Shown here: in pieces, positions 24,022-31,711 of the stretch
How the letters are laid out: each line of letters opens with the position of its first letter
Position numbering within the stretch: the stretch's first letter is position 1
Source of the DNA: CAZLWF01 sp031972835
GTDB taxonomy: Bacteria > Patescibacteriota > Minisyncoccia > Phycocordibacterales > UBA9973
NCBI GenBank assembly: GCA_031972835.1
Contig: DALYDX010000005.1
Location: forward strand, 1 to 55,003
Reading direction: 5' to 3'
Length of the DNA: 55,003 nucleotides
Translations under genes and position numbers: made by a program
Notes under the pieces: model-generated
The model's database searches: none
Told to the model about the DNA's origin: nothing
The model's input: only the letters and a program-made list of their open reading frames with translations

Positions 24022-25416
24022 TTACCAAGTTACGACAACCATTCCTTTTGCACCGTCTGCACCAGCAGAAGGAGATCCTCCACCATCACAATCAGGACTT
24101 CGGTCGTATGTACCACCTCCACCTCCACCTCCAGGAACATTACCAACTACCGCTGATGCCCCTAGAATCTTAGGCAATCCTCCTGCGCCACCTCGCGGAG
24201 CATAACCACCTCTTCCACCAAAACCTTTTTTTTCATAATTGCCTCCACCGTCTTCATTCAAACAAGCATATTCTTCAGATTGTTCTGATTGACCACCAAA
24301 GATTGAGAAGCCTGAGACTGTTTTTCCATTTACTGTTCCAGATATTGAGTTCACTCCTCTTGCTGCGTTTGTTAAATATGCAATACTATGCAATCCATTT
24401 TCAGCTCCATATCCTCCTGCAGCTTTTATTGTTACACCACCACCAATAACACTACTCTGACCTCCAGGAGCACCATCGTAAGTTGTTATACCTGCAACTG
24501 TCTTACCTCCCAATCCTCCATTTCCAATTGAAACTGTATATTCATTTGCTGTATTATTCGAAGGTAGTATAGCCATAGTGTAACTTCCTCCAGCCCCACC
24601 GCCGCCGCCTACATCACTACCGTTTCCTGTGAAAGCACCACCTCCACCACCACCCCAAACTTCTATCATTACAGGCACTCCATAAGGAATATCATTGCCG
24701 TACAATGTTCCATTTGAAGTAAATACTTTTGTGCCATGCTCATTTGCTGGACCAGAAACATTTATTGAAACACTTCTAGTTACACCCCCACATTCCAAGT
24801 TCAAAACCTTTAAACCATTTGTTGCAAAATTAATTATCTGAACACCTGAGCCTGTTTTTGCACCTGACCATACAAGCGGCACTCCACTTGCAGTACAAGA
24901 AGCACTGTCTGAAGACCATGTTACTGTTACACCAGTTACACCAGGAGTTAGATCATTTGGATAATACGTATTTGTCGCTCCATCAGCCAAAAACACAAAG
25001 TCATCACCAGCACCGTCACAAATTATTATATTACCTAAAGTATCTGTACAAATTGCTGCAGGATAAGAAATATCAACATTTTCAGGCTCTGTAGATTTAA
25101 AATTTTGTAAACCAATATTTCCATAAACAAAAAGATCTTTTGGTCCAATAGCAGCTAGAGAACTTCCAATGTCTACATTACCCCAAAATGAACTCTCTGA
25201 TCCATCTCCACCTCCAATAAAAGCGTTAACTGACAAACCCCCGTCCTTTACTTGATCATACGCACCTACGTTCACTGGAGCAGCTACGTTACTACCAGGA
25301 GCAGTTGCTGTTGGTCCAACGAAAGCCATCGCGTAGTTCATACCTACTGCTACAAACAATCCCAATATGATTATTTTTGCAGTATTTATTATTTTTTTTA
25401 TAGAATTCTCTTTCAT
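24022..25416 (-). CDS. Secreted glycine-rich-domain protein
   Basis: A 464-residue protein with an N-terminal membrane helix/signal (IIILGLFVAVGMNYAMAF). The middle has an Ig-like stretch (VTVTWSSDSASCTASGVPLV). Residues about 235-464 form a glycine-rich domain (MIEVWGGGGGGAF, YTVSIGNGGLGGKTV, IKAAGGYGAENG) of the kind seen in phage tail fibres and bacterial surface proteins; in structures such domains form polyglycine-II sandwiches. The N-terminal segment (PVNVGAYDQVKDGGLSVNAF) resembles the start of fibre-like proteins in Patescibacteria. An adhesive surface role is inferred. It has its own possible promoter 45 nt upstream. Confidence 0.72.
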   Translation of the reverse strand: MKENSIKKIINTAKIIILGLFVAVGMNYAMAFVGPTATAPGSNVAAPVNVGAYDQVKDGGLSVNAFIGGGDGSESSFWGNVDIGSSLAAIGPKDLFVYGNIGLQNFKSTEPENVDISYPAAICTDTLGNIIICDGAGDDFVFLADGATNTYYPNDLTPGVTGVTVTWSSDSASCTASGVPLVWSGAKTGSGVQIINFATNGLKVLNLECGGVTRSVSINVSGPANEHGTKVFTSNGTLYGNDIPYGVPVMIEVWGGGGGGAFTGNGSDVGGGGGAGGSYTMAILPSNNTANEYTVSIGNGGLGGKTVAGITTYDGAPGGQSSVIGGGVTIKAAGGYGAENGLHSIAYLTNAARGVNSISGTVNGKTVSGFSIFGGQSEQSEEYACLNEDGGGNYEKKGFGGRGGYAPRGGAGGLPKILGASAVVGNVPGGGGGGGTYDRSPDCDGGGSPSAGADGAKGMVVVTW

Positions 25417-25460
25417 ATTTATTTAAATCTACTAATAATAAAAATTTTTATATATCTAAT

Positions 25461-25469
25461 ATCATATCA
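25461..25469 (-). promoter_or_regulatory. Extended -10 promoter of the glycine-rich protein gene
   Basis: TGA-TATGAT on the minus strand, about 44 nt before the ATG at 25416. Confidence 0.4.
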
Positions 25470-25478
25470 CAATATATT

Positions 25479-27320
25479 TTATGGATTGATATCTTCCTGT
25501 CTCTGTTCATTGAACACTGGCCTTACACTTCCCGAACCAGCTGTACACCACGGATCTGTTGCTGGGTCACAAGGAGTACAAGCAGGATCAAGCTCTGGAT
25601 CACATCCAGTAGGTGTACAAGTTTCTCCTAGTGGTAGATACCAAACATTTGCAACCTCTGTATCAGAGCCTGTATCATTTTCACACTCTATTTCATATTC
25701 ATAAGGAGAGATTGATGGGGCAAGTGTCGCCACAGAATCATATCCTGAAGCTTCTCCATCTGTATCAAAGTTTTCTCCAGACAAGGCATCACAAGACACC
25801 GCATCAGAAGAACTCCAGCTTACATATGGATCAAGGCCTGTAGCTGATTCAGTACAACTTCCTGCAAAAGTAACTGATGGGTCCCCCGCCTCTGTTCTGT
25901 TAACGGTTACTAGATTAGAACTTACCAGTGTTCCATTTGTAGCAGTACAAGTTATTTTAAAATAAGTTGGATCATTCGGGACATTCATACCGTATTCAGT
26001 ATAGTAAGTTCCGGCAACTGTAGGCACGGCTTCTGCATCAGCATCCCATCCTGCAATCACGACTCCAGCTGCATCTGTCTGAGAACCAGTACAAGATATA
26101 AGTGGATTAAAGTTTGGACTATCTGATTTCCAAGATAAATCAACTTCATATGGACTAAATACAGAACCAATAGTGTTTGTTGTACCGGCAATGTATAGAT
26201 CGAGCGGAGGCAACATGTTTGCATCAACATTCACGATCGCAGTAGCACTTGTAGGCGCGCCTCCCCCAGCTGGAAAACATTGTATTGAAAACATATTTGC
26301 ACCAGTTCCTACAACTAAAGGTATACCTTCTTTGTATTTAAATGCTGGAGCCATTGGTGGAACGTTGGCTGCTGTAGTGTTTATGATTGTACTGTTCCAT
26401 GTAGGATTTGTTGGAGAAGATGTAGGTACGCAGTTATTGTAAACAGTTCCATCTGGAGAGTTCCAGTTTAAAACTATAGGTCCTGCCGGTACGGTGATTG
26501 TATTTGGAAGACCGGTTATTGAAACAGGTACAGTAGTAGTCGGTACAAATTTTAAACTACCAGTATCAACAATTGCATTCACGTGCACATCTGTAAACTG
26601 AACCCATCCAGTTACAGCTGAACCCCAAGCATATCCACTTAAGATACCAGTTAGAGGTACGTAAGAAATCCCGTAAGCAAAAGGTGAGGTATTTACACCT
26701 GTAAGAGCAAAGTTATGATCATTTAAATCATTTAGACTTATCCAGCCATCAAACCCATCGGTTGCAACATCATCTCCAGATAAAACTTTTGCAAATCCCA
26801 TAAGCTCATTTGTAATCAAGTCCAATTTTGCACTACACTGACCTGTTGTTCCCGCTGGACATCCAGCATCAAATTTTACCCACCCATAGTTTTCACTCCA
26901 AGCATTACCAGTCATTAATCCAGTTGTCATATCTATATTCACACCGTAGTCTATCCCACATCCATATGGCGCACTTGTACAATTAAAAGATAACCATCCC
27001 ATGCCACCAGCTTTATCATCTCCGTCGTCTACCCCTGGCACGTCGTCATAAAAAGCTAGAGCTGGTTTAATCAAAAAGTTTTCCAGATTTTTTACAAACA
27101 AATTATTTTTTAAAAAACCTATTTCATCACCCACTCCTCCATCGTCTGGGTCTCCTGCGTATATTGACCAATCAATATAAGCCTCTCCCCAAGCCCAACC
27201 AGAAACATTTTGTCCAGCAGAAGCTGTAACCTCACTTGGTTTATTTAACCCACCAATACATATAGCGATTAGTGTTAGGCTAAAAATTAGAGTAATTTGT
27301 TTTTTTAATTTATTAAACAT
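25479..27320 (-). CDS. Secreted protein with GWI repeats and Ig-like domains
   Basis: A 613-residue protein with an N-terminal signal (ITLIFSLTLIAICIGG). Residues about 38-235 contain several G-x-[AM]-W-[GS]-x-GW-[ILV]-x-F units (MGWLSFNC, GNAWSENYGWVKFDAGC, DGWISLND, GYAWGSAVTGWVQF), the same module as in the gene at 2877-4763. Next are Ig/beta-sandwich stretches (PTTTVPVSITGLPNTITVPA; DLSWKSDSPNFNP; PYVSWSSSDAVSCDALSG) with paired cysteines, and a Cys/Pro-rich tail (CTPTGCDPELDPACTPCDP). It is probably a long extracellular, disulfide-stabilised surface protein. It starts 5 bp after the stop of the small membrane protein gene, with which it forms an operon. Confidence 0.75.
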   Translation of the reverse strand: MFNKLKKQITLIFSLTLIAICIGGLNKPSEVTASAGQNVSGWAWGEAYIDWSIYAGDPDDGGVGDEIGFLKNNLFVKNLENFLIKPALAFYDDVPGVDDGDDKAGGMGWLSFNCTSAPYGCGIDYGVNIDMTTGLMTGNAWSENYGWVKFDAGCPAGTTGQCSAKLDLITNELMGFAKVLSGDDVATDGFDGWISLNDLNDHNFALTGVNTSPFAYGISYVPLTGILSGYAWGSAVTGWVQFTDVHVNAIVDTGSLKFVPTTTVPVSITGLPNTITVPAGPIVLNWNSPDGTVYNNCVPTSSPTNPTWNSTIINTTAANVPPMAPAFKYKEGIPLVVGTGANMFSIQCFPAGGGAPTSATAIVNVDANMLPPLDLYIAGTTNTIGSVFSPYEVDLSWKSDSPNFNPLISCTGSQTDAAGVVIAGWDADAEAVPTVAGTYYTEYGMNVPNDPTYFKITCTATNGTLVSSNLVTVNRTEAGDPSVTFAGSCTESATGLDPYVSWSSSDAVSCDALSGENFDTDGEASGYDSVATLAPSISPYEYEIECENDTGSDTEVANVWYLPLGETCTPTGCDPELDPACTPCDPATDPWCTAGSGSVRPVFNEQRQEDINP

Positions 27321-27324
27321 AATT

Positions 27325-27627
27325 TTATTTTTGATTCAAAGCATCCATAGCTTTAAGTTTTTCAAATGTAGAAACCTGCACTGTTCCACTACCTTCTGAA
27401 TTTGATATTGCTTCGTATCTCTCTTCTACTGTTGAAACAGGCTCACTTGTATTTTTTAGACGTAAAAGTTCTAAATATCTAGCTTCTATAGAGTACGGTT
27501 CTATCTTATCTTGCCTAACCATAATAATATAAGAAATAGACAAAACGACGATAATCGCTAACAATACAAAAATCATTTGTTTACTTTTTTTATGGTCTGG
27601 GACCATAAGCGTAGAGGTTGTATCCAT
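27325..27627 (-). CDS. Small single-helix membrane protein, function unknown
   Basis: A 100-residue protein: a polar N-terminus, one membrane helix (IFVLLAIIVVLSISYIIMV) and an acidic helical tail (YLELLRLKNTSEPVSTVEER). It has no signal cleavage site and no cysteine. It leads the operon with the GWI-repeat protein, which may hint at a role in display or export of that protein; this is a guess from position only. Confidence 0.65.
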   Translation of the reverse strand: MDTTSTLMVPDHKKSKQMIFVLLAIIVVLSISYIIMVRQDKIEPYSIEARYLELLRLKNTSEPVSTVEERYEAISNSEGSGTVQVSTFEKLKAMDALNQK

Positions 27628-27655
27628 AATTTATTTATGTTTATTGCTTGCACTA

Positions 27656-27664
27656 ATCATACCA
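27656..27664 (-). promoter_or_regulatory. Extended -10 promoter of the 27627-25479 operon
   Basis: TGG-TATGAT on the minus strand, 28 nt before the ATG at 27627. Confidence 0.5.
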
Positions 27665-27710
27665 TGAGGTATCTTTTGTCTTGATTTATATGAGATAATT
27701 GTGTGGATAA

Positions 27711-27754
27711 CTTACTGGACATTTGACATTTTTTTTGTTCTAATGTCTAGTAAG
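27711..27754. promoter_or_regulatory. Inverted repeat in the divergent intergenic region
   Basis: CTTACTGGACAT and ATGTCTAGTAAG are inverted copies with one mismatch, separated by 20 bp that contain TTGACA (27723-27728) and a T-run. It may be an operator for the T9SS-type gene, or a hairpin. No clear -10 box was found for the plus-strand gene. Confidence 0.35.
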
Positions 27755-27791
27755 TAAACAAGTTTTTCGAAAACAATAAAAATCGTTCAAA

Positions 27792-29078
27792 ATGAGAAAA
27801 TATATACTTTTTTTCTTTATTTTATTGACTCTTAGGTTAACCGCCCAAACATGGGAACTTAGCCCTCTGGAATATGTTCCAGGAACCATCTATGCAATGT
27901 CTGCAGACGAAACCGGGAAAATCATGGTAGGTGGATCATTCAATGAAAGCGCTGGCTTCCCTTTTGCAAAATTTGCAATTATGGAAAACGATGAATTTGT
28001 AAATCCAGGAACTGGATTACCTGAAGATGGAAGTGAGGGTATTATGACTTTCGCCAAATCAAAAGGTATTCTGTACGCTGGTTCTGCATCGGATGACCCG
28101 ATGTGGAGGCTTGCAAAAAAAGAAACAACCAACGGAAATTGGGAAGGTACAATTAGTATAGATGGTACAGTTTATGCACTAGATACAATGAGCAATGGAA
28201 ACTTGCTTGTGTTAGGAGATTTTACAACCCCCTATACTGATGCATTCATCTATGACGGAGAAAATGCTTTACCGCTTAATGGCTTCAATATTGAAGGAAC
28301 CCCAATTGGAGTAACTGGCTTTGATGGTAAATATTATATAAGTTACCTGTCTATGCCTCAGGATTATAAAAATCTTTTTATCTGGGACGAAACTTGTGAA
28401 TGCGAGAGCGTAGGCGGATCAAATCTGCCAACCAACTTCATAGTTTATGCAGCTGGTAAGTCAGAAGACAAACTTTATATTTCCCTCTGGAATTTTGATG
28501 GGGGTGATAAAGAATTCTATGAGTCTTCGGATGGAATAAACTTCGAAGTTATAGGCACAATGAGCGGCGAGGTTCTTGGGATAAAATCCCACAATGAGCT
28601 TGTGTATTTTTATGGAGCCATCGACGAGGTCAATGATGTAACAGTAAATCCTGTAGTAACCTATAATCCGATTTCTAACGTATGGAAATCTGTTGGAGAT
28701 GAAATAGTCCCCGGCCCTTCGAGAAGCATAGATTTTATTGGAGACGATTTGTATATATCACTCGGAGCCTGGATTTATGTATACCGAGCTGAAACTCCGG
28801 TAGACACTACTGAGGATACTGTAAGTATCTCGGTGTTCGATATTGAAAAAAACAAAAACATCAGTATCTACCCGAATCCGACAGCGAACTATATAACATT
28901 CGAATTCAAGAATGCATTTTCTCAAAACATAGCGATTTATAATTCGCTTGGGGAAATTGTACTTCCAAACGAGACCTCACGTTCTGAGAACAAAATCATG
29001 TTCGACGTAACAGGAATACCGGCTGGAATATACTCAGTAAAATCTGAGGAATTCAATGGAAGATTCCTAAAGCTCTAA
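27792..29078 (+). CDS. Secreted protein with a type IX secretion system C-terminal sorting domain
   Basis: A 428-residue protein with a signal peptide ending LTAQ (MRKYILFFFILLTLRLTAQ) and a body of beta-propeller-like repeats (GKIMVGGSFNE, GILYAGSASDD, GNLLVLGDFTT, DKLYISLWNFD). The last ~75 residues are a type A T9SS sorting domain: ISIYPNPTANYITFEF, IAIYNSLGEIV, FDVTGIPAGIYSVKSE, FLKL. In Bacteroidota this domain directs proteins through the T9SS, after which it is cut off. No T9SS gene is in the window, and Patescibacteria are not known for this system. The gene stands alone on the plus strand. It may be acquired from a Bacteroidota host, or the contig may be chimeric here. Confidence 0.85.
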   Translation: MRKYILFFFILLTLRLTAQTWELSPLEYVPGTIYAMSADETGKIMVGGSFNESAGFPFAKFAIMENDEFVNPGTGLPEDGSEGIMTFAKSKGILYAGSASDDPMWRLAKKETTNGNWEGTISIDGTVYALDTMSNGNLLVLGDFTTPYTDAFIYDGENALPLNGFNIEGTPIGVTGFDGKYYISYLSMPQDYKNLFIWDETCECESVGGSNLPTNFIVYAAGKSEDKLYISLWNFDGGDKEFYESSDGINFEVIGTMSGEVLGIKSHNELVYFYGAIDEVNDVTVNPVVTYNPISNVWKSVGDEIVPGPSRSIDFIGDDLYISLGAWIYVYRAETPVDTTEDTVSISVFDIEKNKNISIYPNPTANYITFEFKNAFSQNIAIYNSLGEIVLPNETSRSENKIMFDVTGIPAGIYSVKSEEFNGRFLKL

Positions 29079-29083
29079 ATACA

Positions 29084-29107
29084 ACCCCCTTTCTATAGGG
29101 GGTTTTG
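29084..29107 (+). terminator. Terminator after the T9SS-type gene
   Basis: Stem AACCCC/GGGGTT with a 9-nt loop followed by TTTTGATTT. Confidence 0.75.
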
Positions 29108-29126
29108 ATTTGGGCGAAACACTATG

Positions 29127-29132
29127 TATACT
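29127..29132 (+). promoter_or_regulatory. -10 box of the small ORF at 29139, leaderless layout
   Basis: TATACT followed by 6 nt and an ATG. It may drive both small plus-strand genes. Confidence 0.45.
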
Positions 29133-29138
29133 ATATGT

Positions 29139-29270
29139 ATGTCTACAGAGGAACTAGAAAAACTAGCTAGAAAAATCATCTTCGGAACTACAACCGATGA
29201 AGAATATGCGCGTTTTATCAAGGAAAGCGAGCGTATTATAGAAGACGCAGAAGTTGTGTTTGCTTCATAA
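29139..29270 (+). CDS. Small acidic protein (43 residues), hypothetical
   Basis: An open frame ATG...TAA coding for 43 residues (starts MSTEELEKLARKI, ends EDAEVVFAS), predicted helical. Its support is the -10 box 6 nt upstream, the terminator before it and the start of the next gene 3 bp after its stop. No family was recognised. It could be a leader peptide for the next gene. Confidence 0.5.
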   Translation: MSTEELEKLARKIIFGTTTDEEYARFIKESERIIEDAEVVFAS

Positions 29271-29273
29271 AAC

Positions 29274-29678
29274 ATGAAAAATCCTGAACTAAATTTCAAT
29301 AAACCAGAAAGCCTAAACCCTCAAAAAGAAAGCGTGGGGCTGATTAATCGTATCCACAAGATAAAAGACCGCTTGTCTGAACTTCCACCAGATATTGCAA
29401 AATCTCTTAAAATCATCATCCCCGCTCTTGTTTTTATGGCATTGCCCTCAAAAGGCATGTCTCAGACTACCCCTGACACAAATACACAAAAAGAACAATC
29501 TGTAATATACCCTGGTTTCGAAAGTACTAACCCAAACCAAATGACCGAAGAAGAAAAAGAGGATGCAAAAGAAAAAGCTGATGATGTCATACGCGTAGTT
29601 CTAGATAATACAAAGTATGAAGACATGTACAATGTAGCCAAAGATGTAGTAAAAATCTTCAAAAAAGACGACGAATAA
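29274..29678 (+). CDS. Hypothetical protein with one hydrophobic segment
   Basis: A 134-residue protein. The first 45 residues are polar, then comes a hydrophobic stretch (SLKIIIPALVFMALPSKGMS) that could be a membrane anchor or a late signal sequence, followed by a Thr/Gln-rich linker and an acidic helical tail (EEEKEDAKEKADDVIRVVL; YNVAKDVVKIFKKDDE). It starts 3 bp after the small ORF, so the two are probably translated from one message. No family was recognised. Confidence 0.6.
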   Translation: MKNPELNFNKPESLNPQKESVGLINRIHKIKDRLSELPPDIAKSLKIIIPALVFMALPSKGMSQTTPDTNTQKEQSVIYPGFESTNPNQMTEEEKEDAKEKADDVIRVVLDNTKYEDMYNVAKDVVKIFKKDDE

Positions 29679-29723
29679 TATATTTGCACAAAGTAGGGCT
29701 TTGTGGTAATATATGTTTATCAA

Positions 29724-29747
29724 GTTCGCTGTCAGCGGACTTTTTTT
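29724..29747 (+). terminator. Hairpin terminator upstream of nusA (terminator or attenuator)
   Basis: GTTCGCT and AGCGGAC form a 7-bp stem (one G-U) with loop GTC, followed by seven T. It ends transcripts of the upstream small genes. A TGG-TAATAT sequence at 29704-29712 could instead start a short transcript that runs into it, which would make it an attenuator in the nusA leader. Confidence 0.7.
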
Positions 29748-29859
29748 AATAAAAAATTTAATAACAATTTAATAGATAGGTCGCAAAGTGGTTTGGATTT
29801 TAGTGTCATGTATTTGCATCCCACTATTCCCTCATCCCTTATCCCTATCCCCTAAACAT

Positions 29860-31089
29860 ATGTTAGATCTAAAAGTACTACGTTCAGCTCTAGAGCAATT
29901 AGAAGAGGAGCGCAAAATTCCAAAAGAAAAAATAGTTGAAGCTATAGAACAAGCTCTCGCTGCTGCTTACAAAAAAGAATACGGAAAGCGAGGTCAGATA
30001 GTTCGTGCCAAGTTTGATCTTGAAGATGGCACTACCCAATTTTTACAAGTAAAAAAAGTTGTTGATGAGACAACTGTTCGTGTTGTTCCAGAAGGCACCC
30101 CAGAAGAGGAAGATACTATCGAAGAAGGTGACGAGAGAGTACGCTACAACGAAGAGCACCATATTTTTATAGAAGATGCTCGTAAAATCAAAAAAGGTAT
30201 CGAACTCGATGAAGAAATAATTTTCCCACTAGAATCAAAAGATGATTTCGGTCGTATTGCTGCTCAAACTGCAAAACAAGTTATTATACAACGCATTCGT
30301 GAAGCAGAACGTACGTCTATCATGGATGAATACGGAACAAAAGAAGGCGATATCGTAAGCGGAATCGTACAAAAAATAGAACGCGGAATCGTATATGTAG
30401 ATTTCAACCGTGCTACTGGAATCCTACCTTTCGAAGAGCAAATCCCAGGTGAACAATACAGACGCAACGAACGCATTCGTGCATATTTGTACATGGTAGA
30501 AGAATCTCCTCGTGGTATTTCACTCAAACTTTCACGTACTCACCCAAAATTCCTAGCAAAACTTTTTGAACTTGAAGCACCTGAAATTGCAAATGGAATA
30601 GTTGAAATCAAAGCTATTGCTCGCGAAGCAGGGTCTCGTTCAAAGATTGCCGTATATTCAAACGATGACCACGTAGATCCAGTTGGATCTTGCGTTGGCC
30701 AACGTGGTGTACGTGTAACTACAGTTATGAATGAACTCAATGGTGAAAAAATAGATATTATTCCATGGTCAAAAGACCCAAACACTCTAGTTTCAAATTC
30801 TCTATCTCCAGCAAAGGTATTGGATATCCAAGTAGATGAAGCTGAACACAAAGCCGAAGTAGAAGTTGCCGATGACCAATTGTCACTTGCTATCGGAAAG
30901 GGTGGACAAAATGTTCGTCTTGCCGCAAAACTTACTGGATGGAGAATAGACATAAAAGGTATCAAGGGTGAAACTATCGGAATACCAGAAGACGGCGAGG
31001 ATGAGGGTTTCATATCTCTAACTGATCTTGGTGCTAAAAACACACCCGAAGTTACTATTCCAGACAGTGAAGAAAAAGAAGTGGCTTAA
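29860..31089 (+). CDS. nusA: Transcription termination/antitermination factor NusA
   Basis: A 409-residue protein from the ATG at 29860. The earlier in-frame start at 29788 adds a non-homologous stretch. Domains in order: NusA N-terminal RNA polymerase-binding domain (LDLKVLRSALEQLEEERKI, AAAYKKEYGKRGQIVRAKFD), S1 (GDIVSGIVQKIERGIVYVDF), and two KH domains (SKIAVYSNDDHVDPVGSCVG, VADDQLSLAIGKGGQNVRLA). An acidic C-terminal tail replaces the repeats found in E. coli. It controls pausing and termination. ppa and tig follow at 24- and 13-bp spacing, probably in one operon. Confidence 0.95.
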   Translation: MLDLKVLRSALEQLEEERKIPKEKIVEAIEQALAAAYKKEYGKRGQIVRAKFDLEDGTTQFLQVKKVVDETTVRVVPEGTPEEEDTIEEGDERVRYNEEHHIFIEDARKIKKGIELDEEIIFPLESKDDFGRIAAQTAKQVIIQRIREAERTSIMDEYGTKEGDIVSGIVQKIERGIVYVDFNRATGILPFEEQIPGEQYRRNERIRAYLYMVEESPRGISLKLSRTHPKFLAKLFELEAPEIANGIVEIKAIAREAGSRSKIAVYSNDDHVDPVGSCVGQRGVRVTTVMNELNGEKIDIIPWSKDPNTLVSNSLSPAKVLDIQVDEAEHKAEVEVADDQLSLAIGKGGQNVRLAAKLTGWRIDIKGIKGETIGIPEDGEDEGFISLTDLGAKNTPEVTIPDSEEKEVA

Positions 31090-31113
31090 ATTATAAATTT
31101 AATCTAAAATCTT

Positions 31114-31698
31114 ATGGCAAATATAAATCTACCTCCATCAAAGTTTATGTACAATTTGCAACACCTACTTCCTTCATTTGTTGATGAAGAAAAAGGTATT
31201 GTAAATGGACTTGTTGAAATAAATGCAAATTCAATAAATAAATATGAATTTATTACAGAAAGTGGACAGTTGAAACTCGACCGTGTTGGATATTCATCTC
31301 TCGCATACCCAGTGGCATACGGACTCATACCTCAAACTTGGGATCAGGACAATGACTTGCTGGATTTCGTAATCGCAAATGTCACAGAACCACTCGTACC
31401 TGGAACACTCGCAGAATTGCGTGTAATCGGAGTAATGAAATTTGAAGACGGAGGAGAGCGCGATGACAAGATCATAACAGTACTTGCAAGTGACAAGAGA
31501 ATGGATCATATCAAGTCTTACACTGATTTGGGCGATCATTGGCAAAAGGAAGTTGAACACTATTTTGAATTCTACAAACACCTAAAAAAGCCTGGCACAT
31601 GTAAACCACTTGGATTCTTCGATAAAGATGAAGCGGTCAAAATAATAAAAGAATGCCAAGAAAGATACAAAACTGATTACGCACCTAAAATAGACTAA
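31114..31698 (+). CDS. ppa: Inorganic pyrophosphatase (family I)
   Basis: A 194-residue protein with the soluble family I pattern: YPVAYGLIPQTWDQDNDLLDF at 65-85, the usual position of YGxIPxTxxxDGDPLD, and the metal-binding EDGGERDDKIITV at 111-123. C-terminal FFEFYKHLKKPG also fits. It hydrolyses pyrophosphate made in nucleic acid and aminoacyl-tRNA synthesis. The DNDLLD in place of DGDPLD keeps both aspartates. It sits in the nusA-ppa-tig cluster. Confidence 0.92.
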   Translation: MANINLPPSKFMYNLQHLLPSFVDEEKGIVNGLVEINANSINKYEFITESGQLKLDRVGYSSLAYPVAYGLIPQTWDQDNDLLDFVIANVTEPLVPGTLAELRVIGVMKFEDGGERDDKIITVLASDKRMDHIKSYTDLGDHWQKEVEHYFEFYKHLKKPGTCKPLGFFDKDEAVKIIKECQERYKTDYAPKID

Positions 31699-31711
31699 CA
31701 AAAATAAAATT

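Noticed and set aside
24052..24660. Tandem DNA repeat in the glycine-rich gene
   Set aside because: The repetitive look comes from Gly codons in a protein domain with non-identical units, not from a DNA-level tandem repeat.
27696..27712. Similarity of ATTGTGTGGATAA to a lac operator
   Set aside because: Only half of the operator is matched, there is no lac-type regulator nearby, and a short match in AT-rich DNA is expected by chance.
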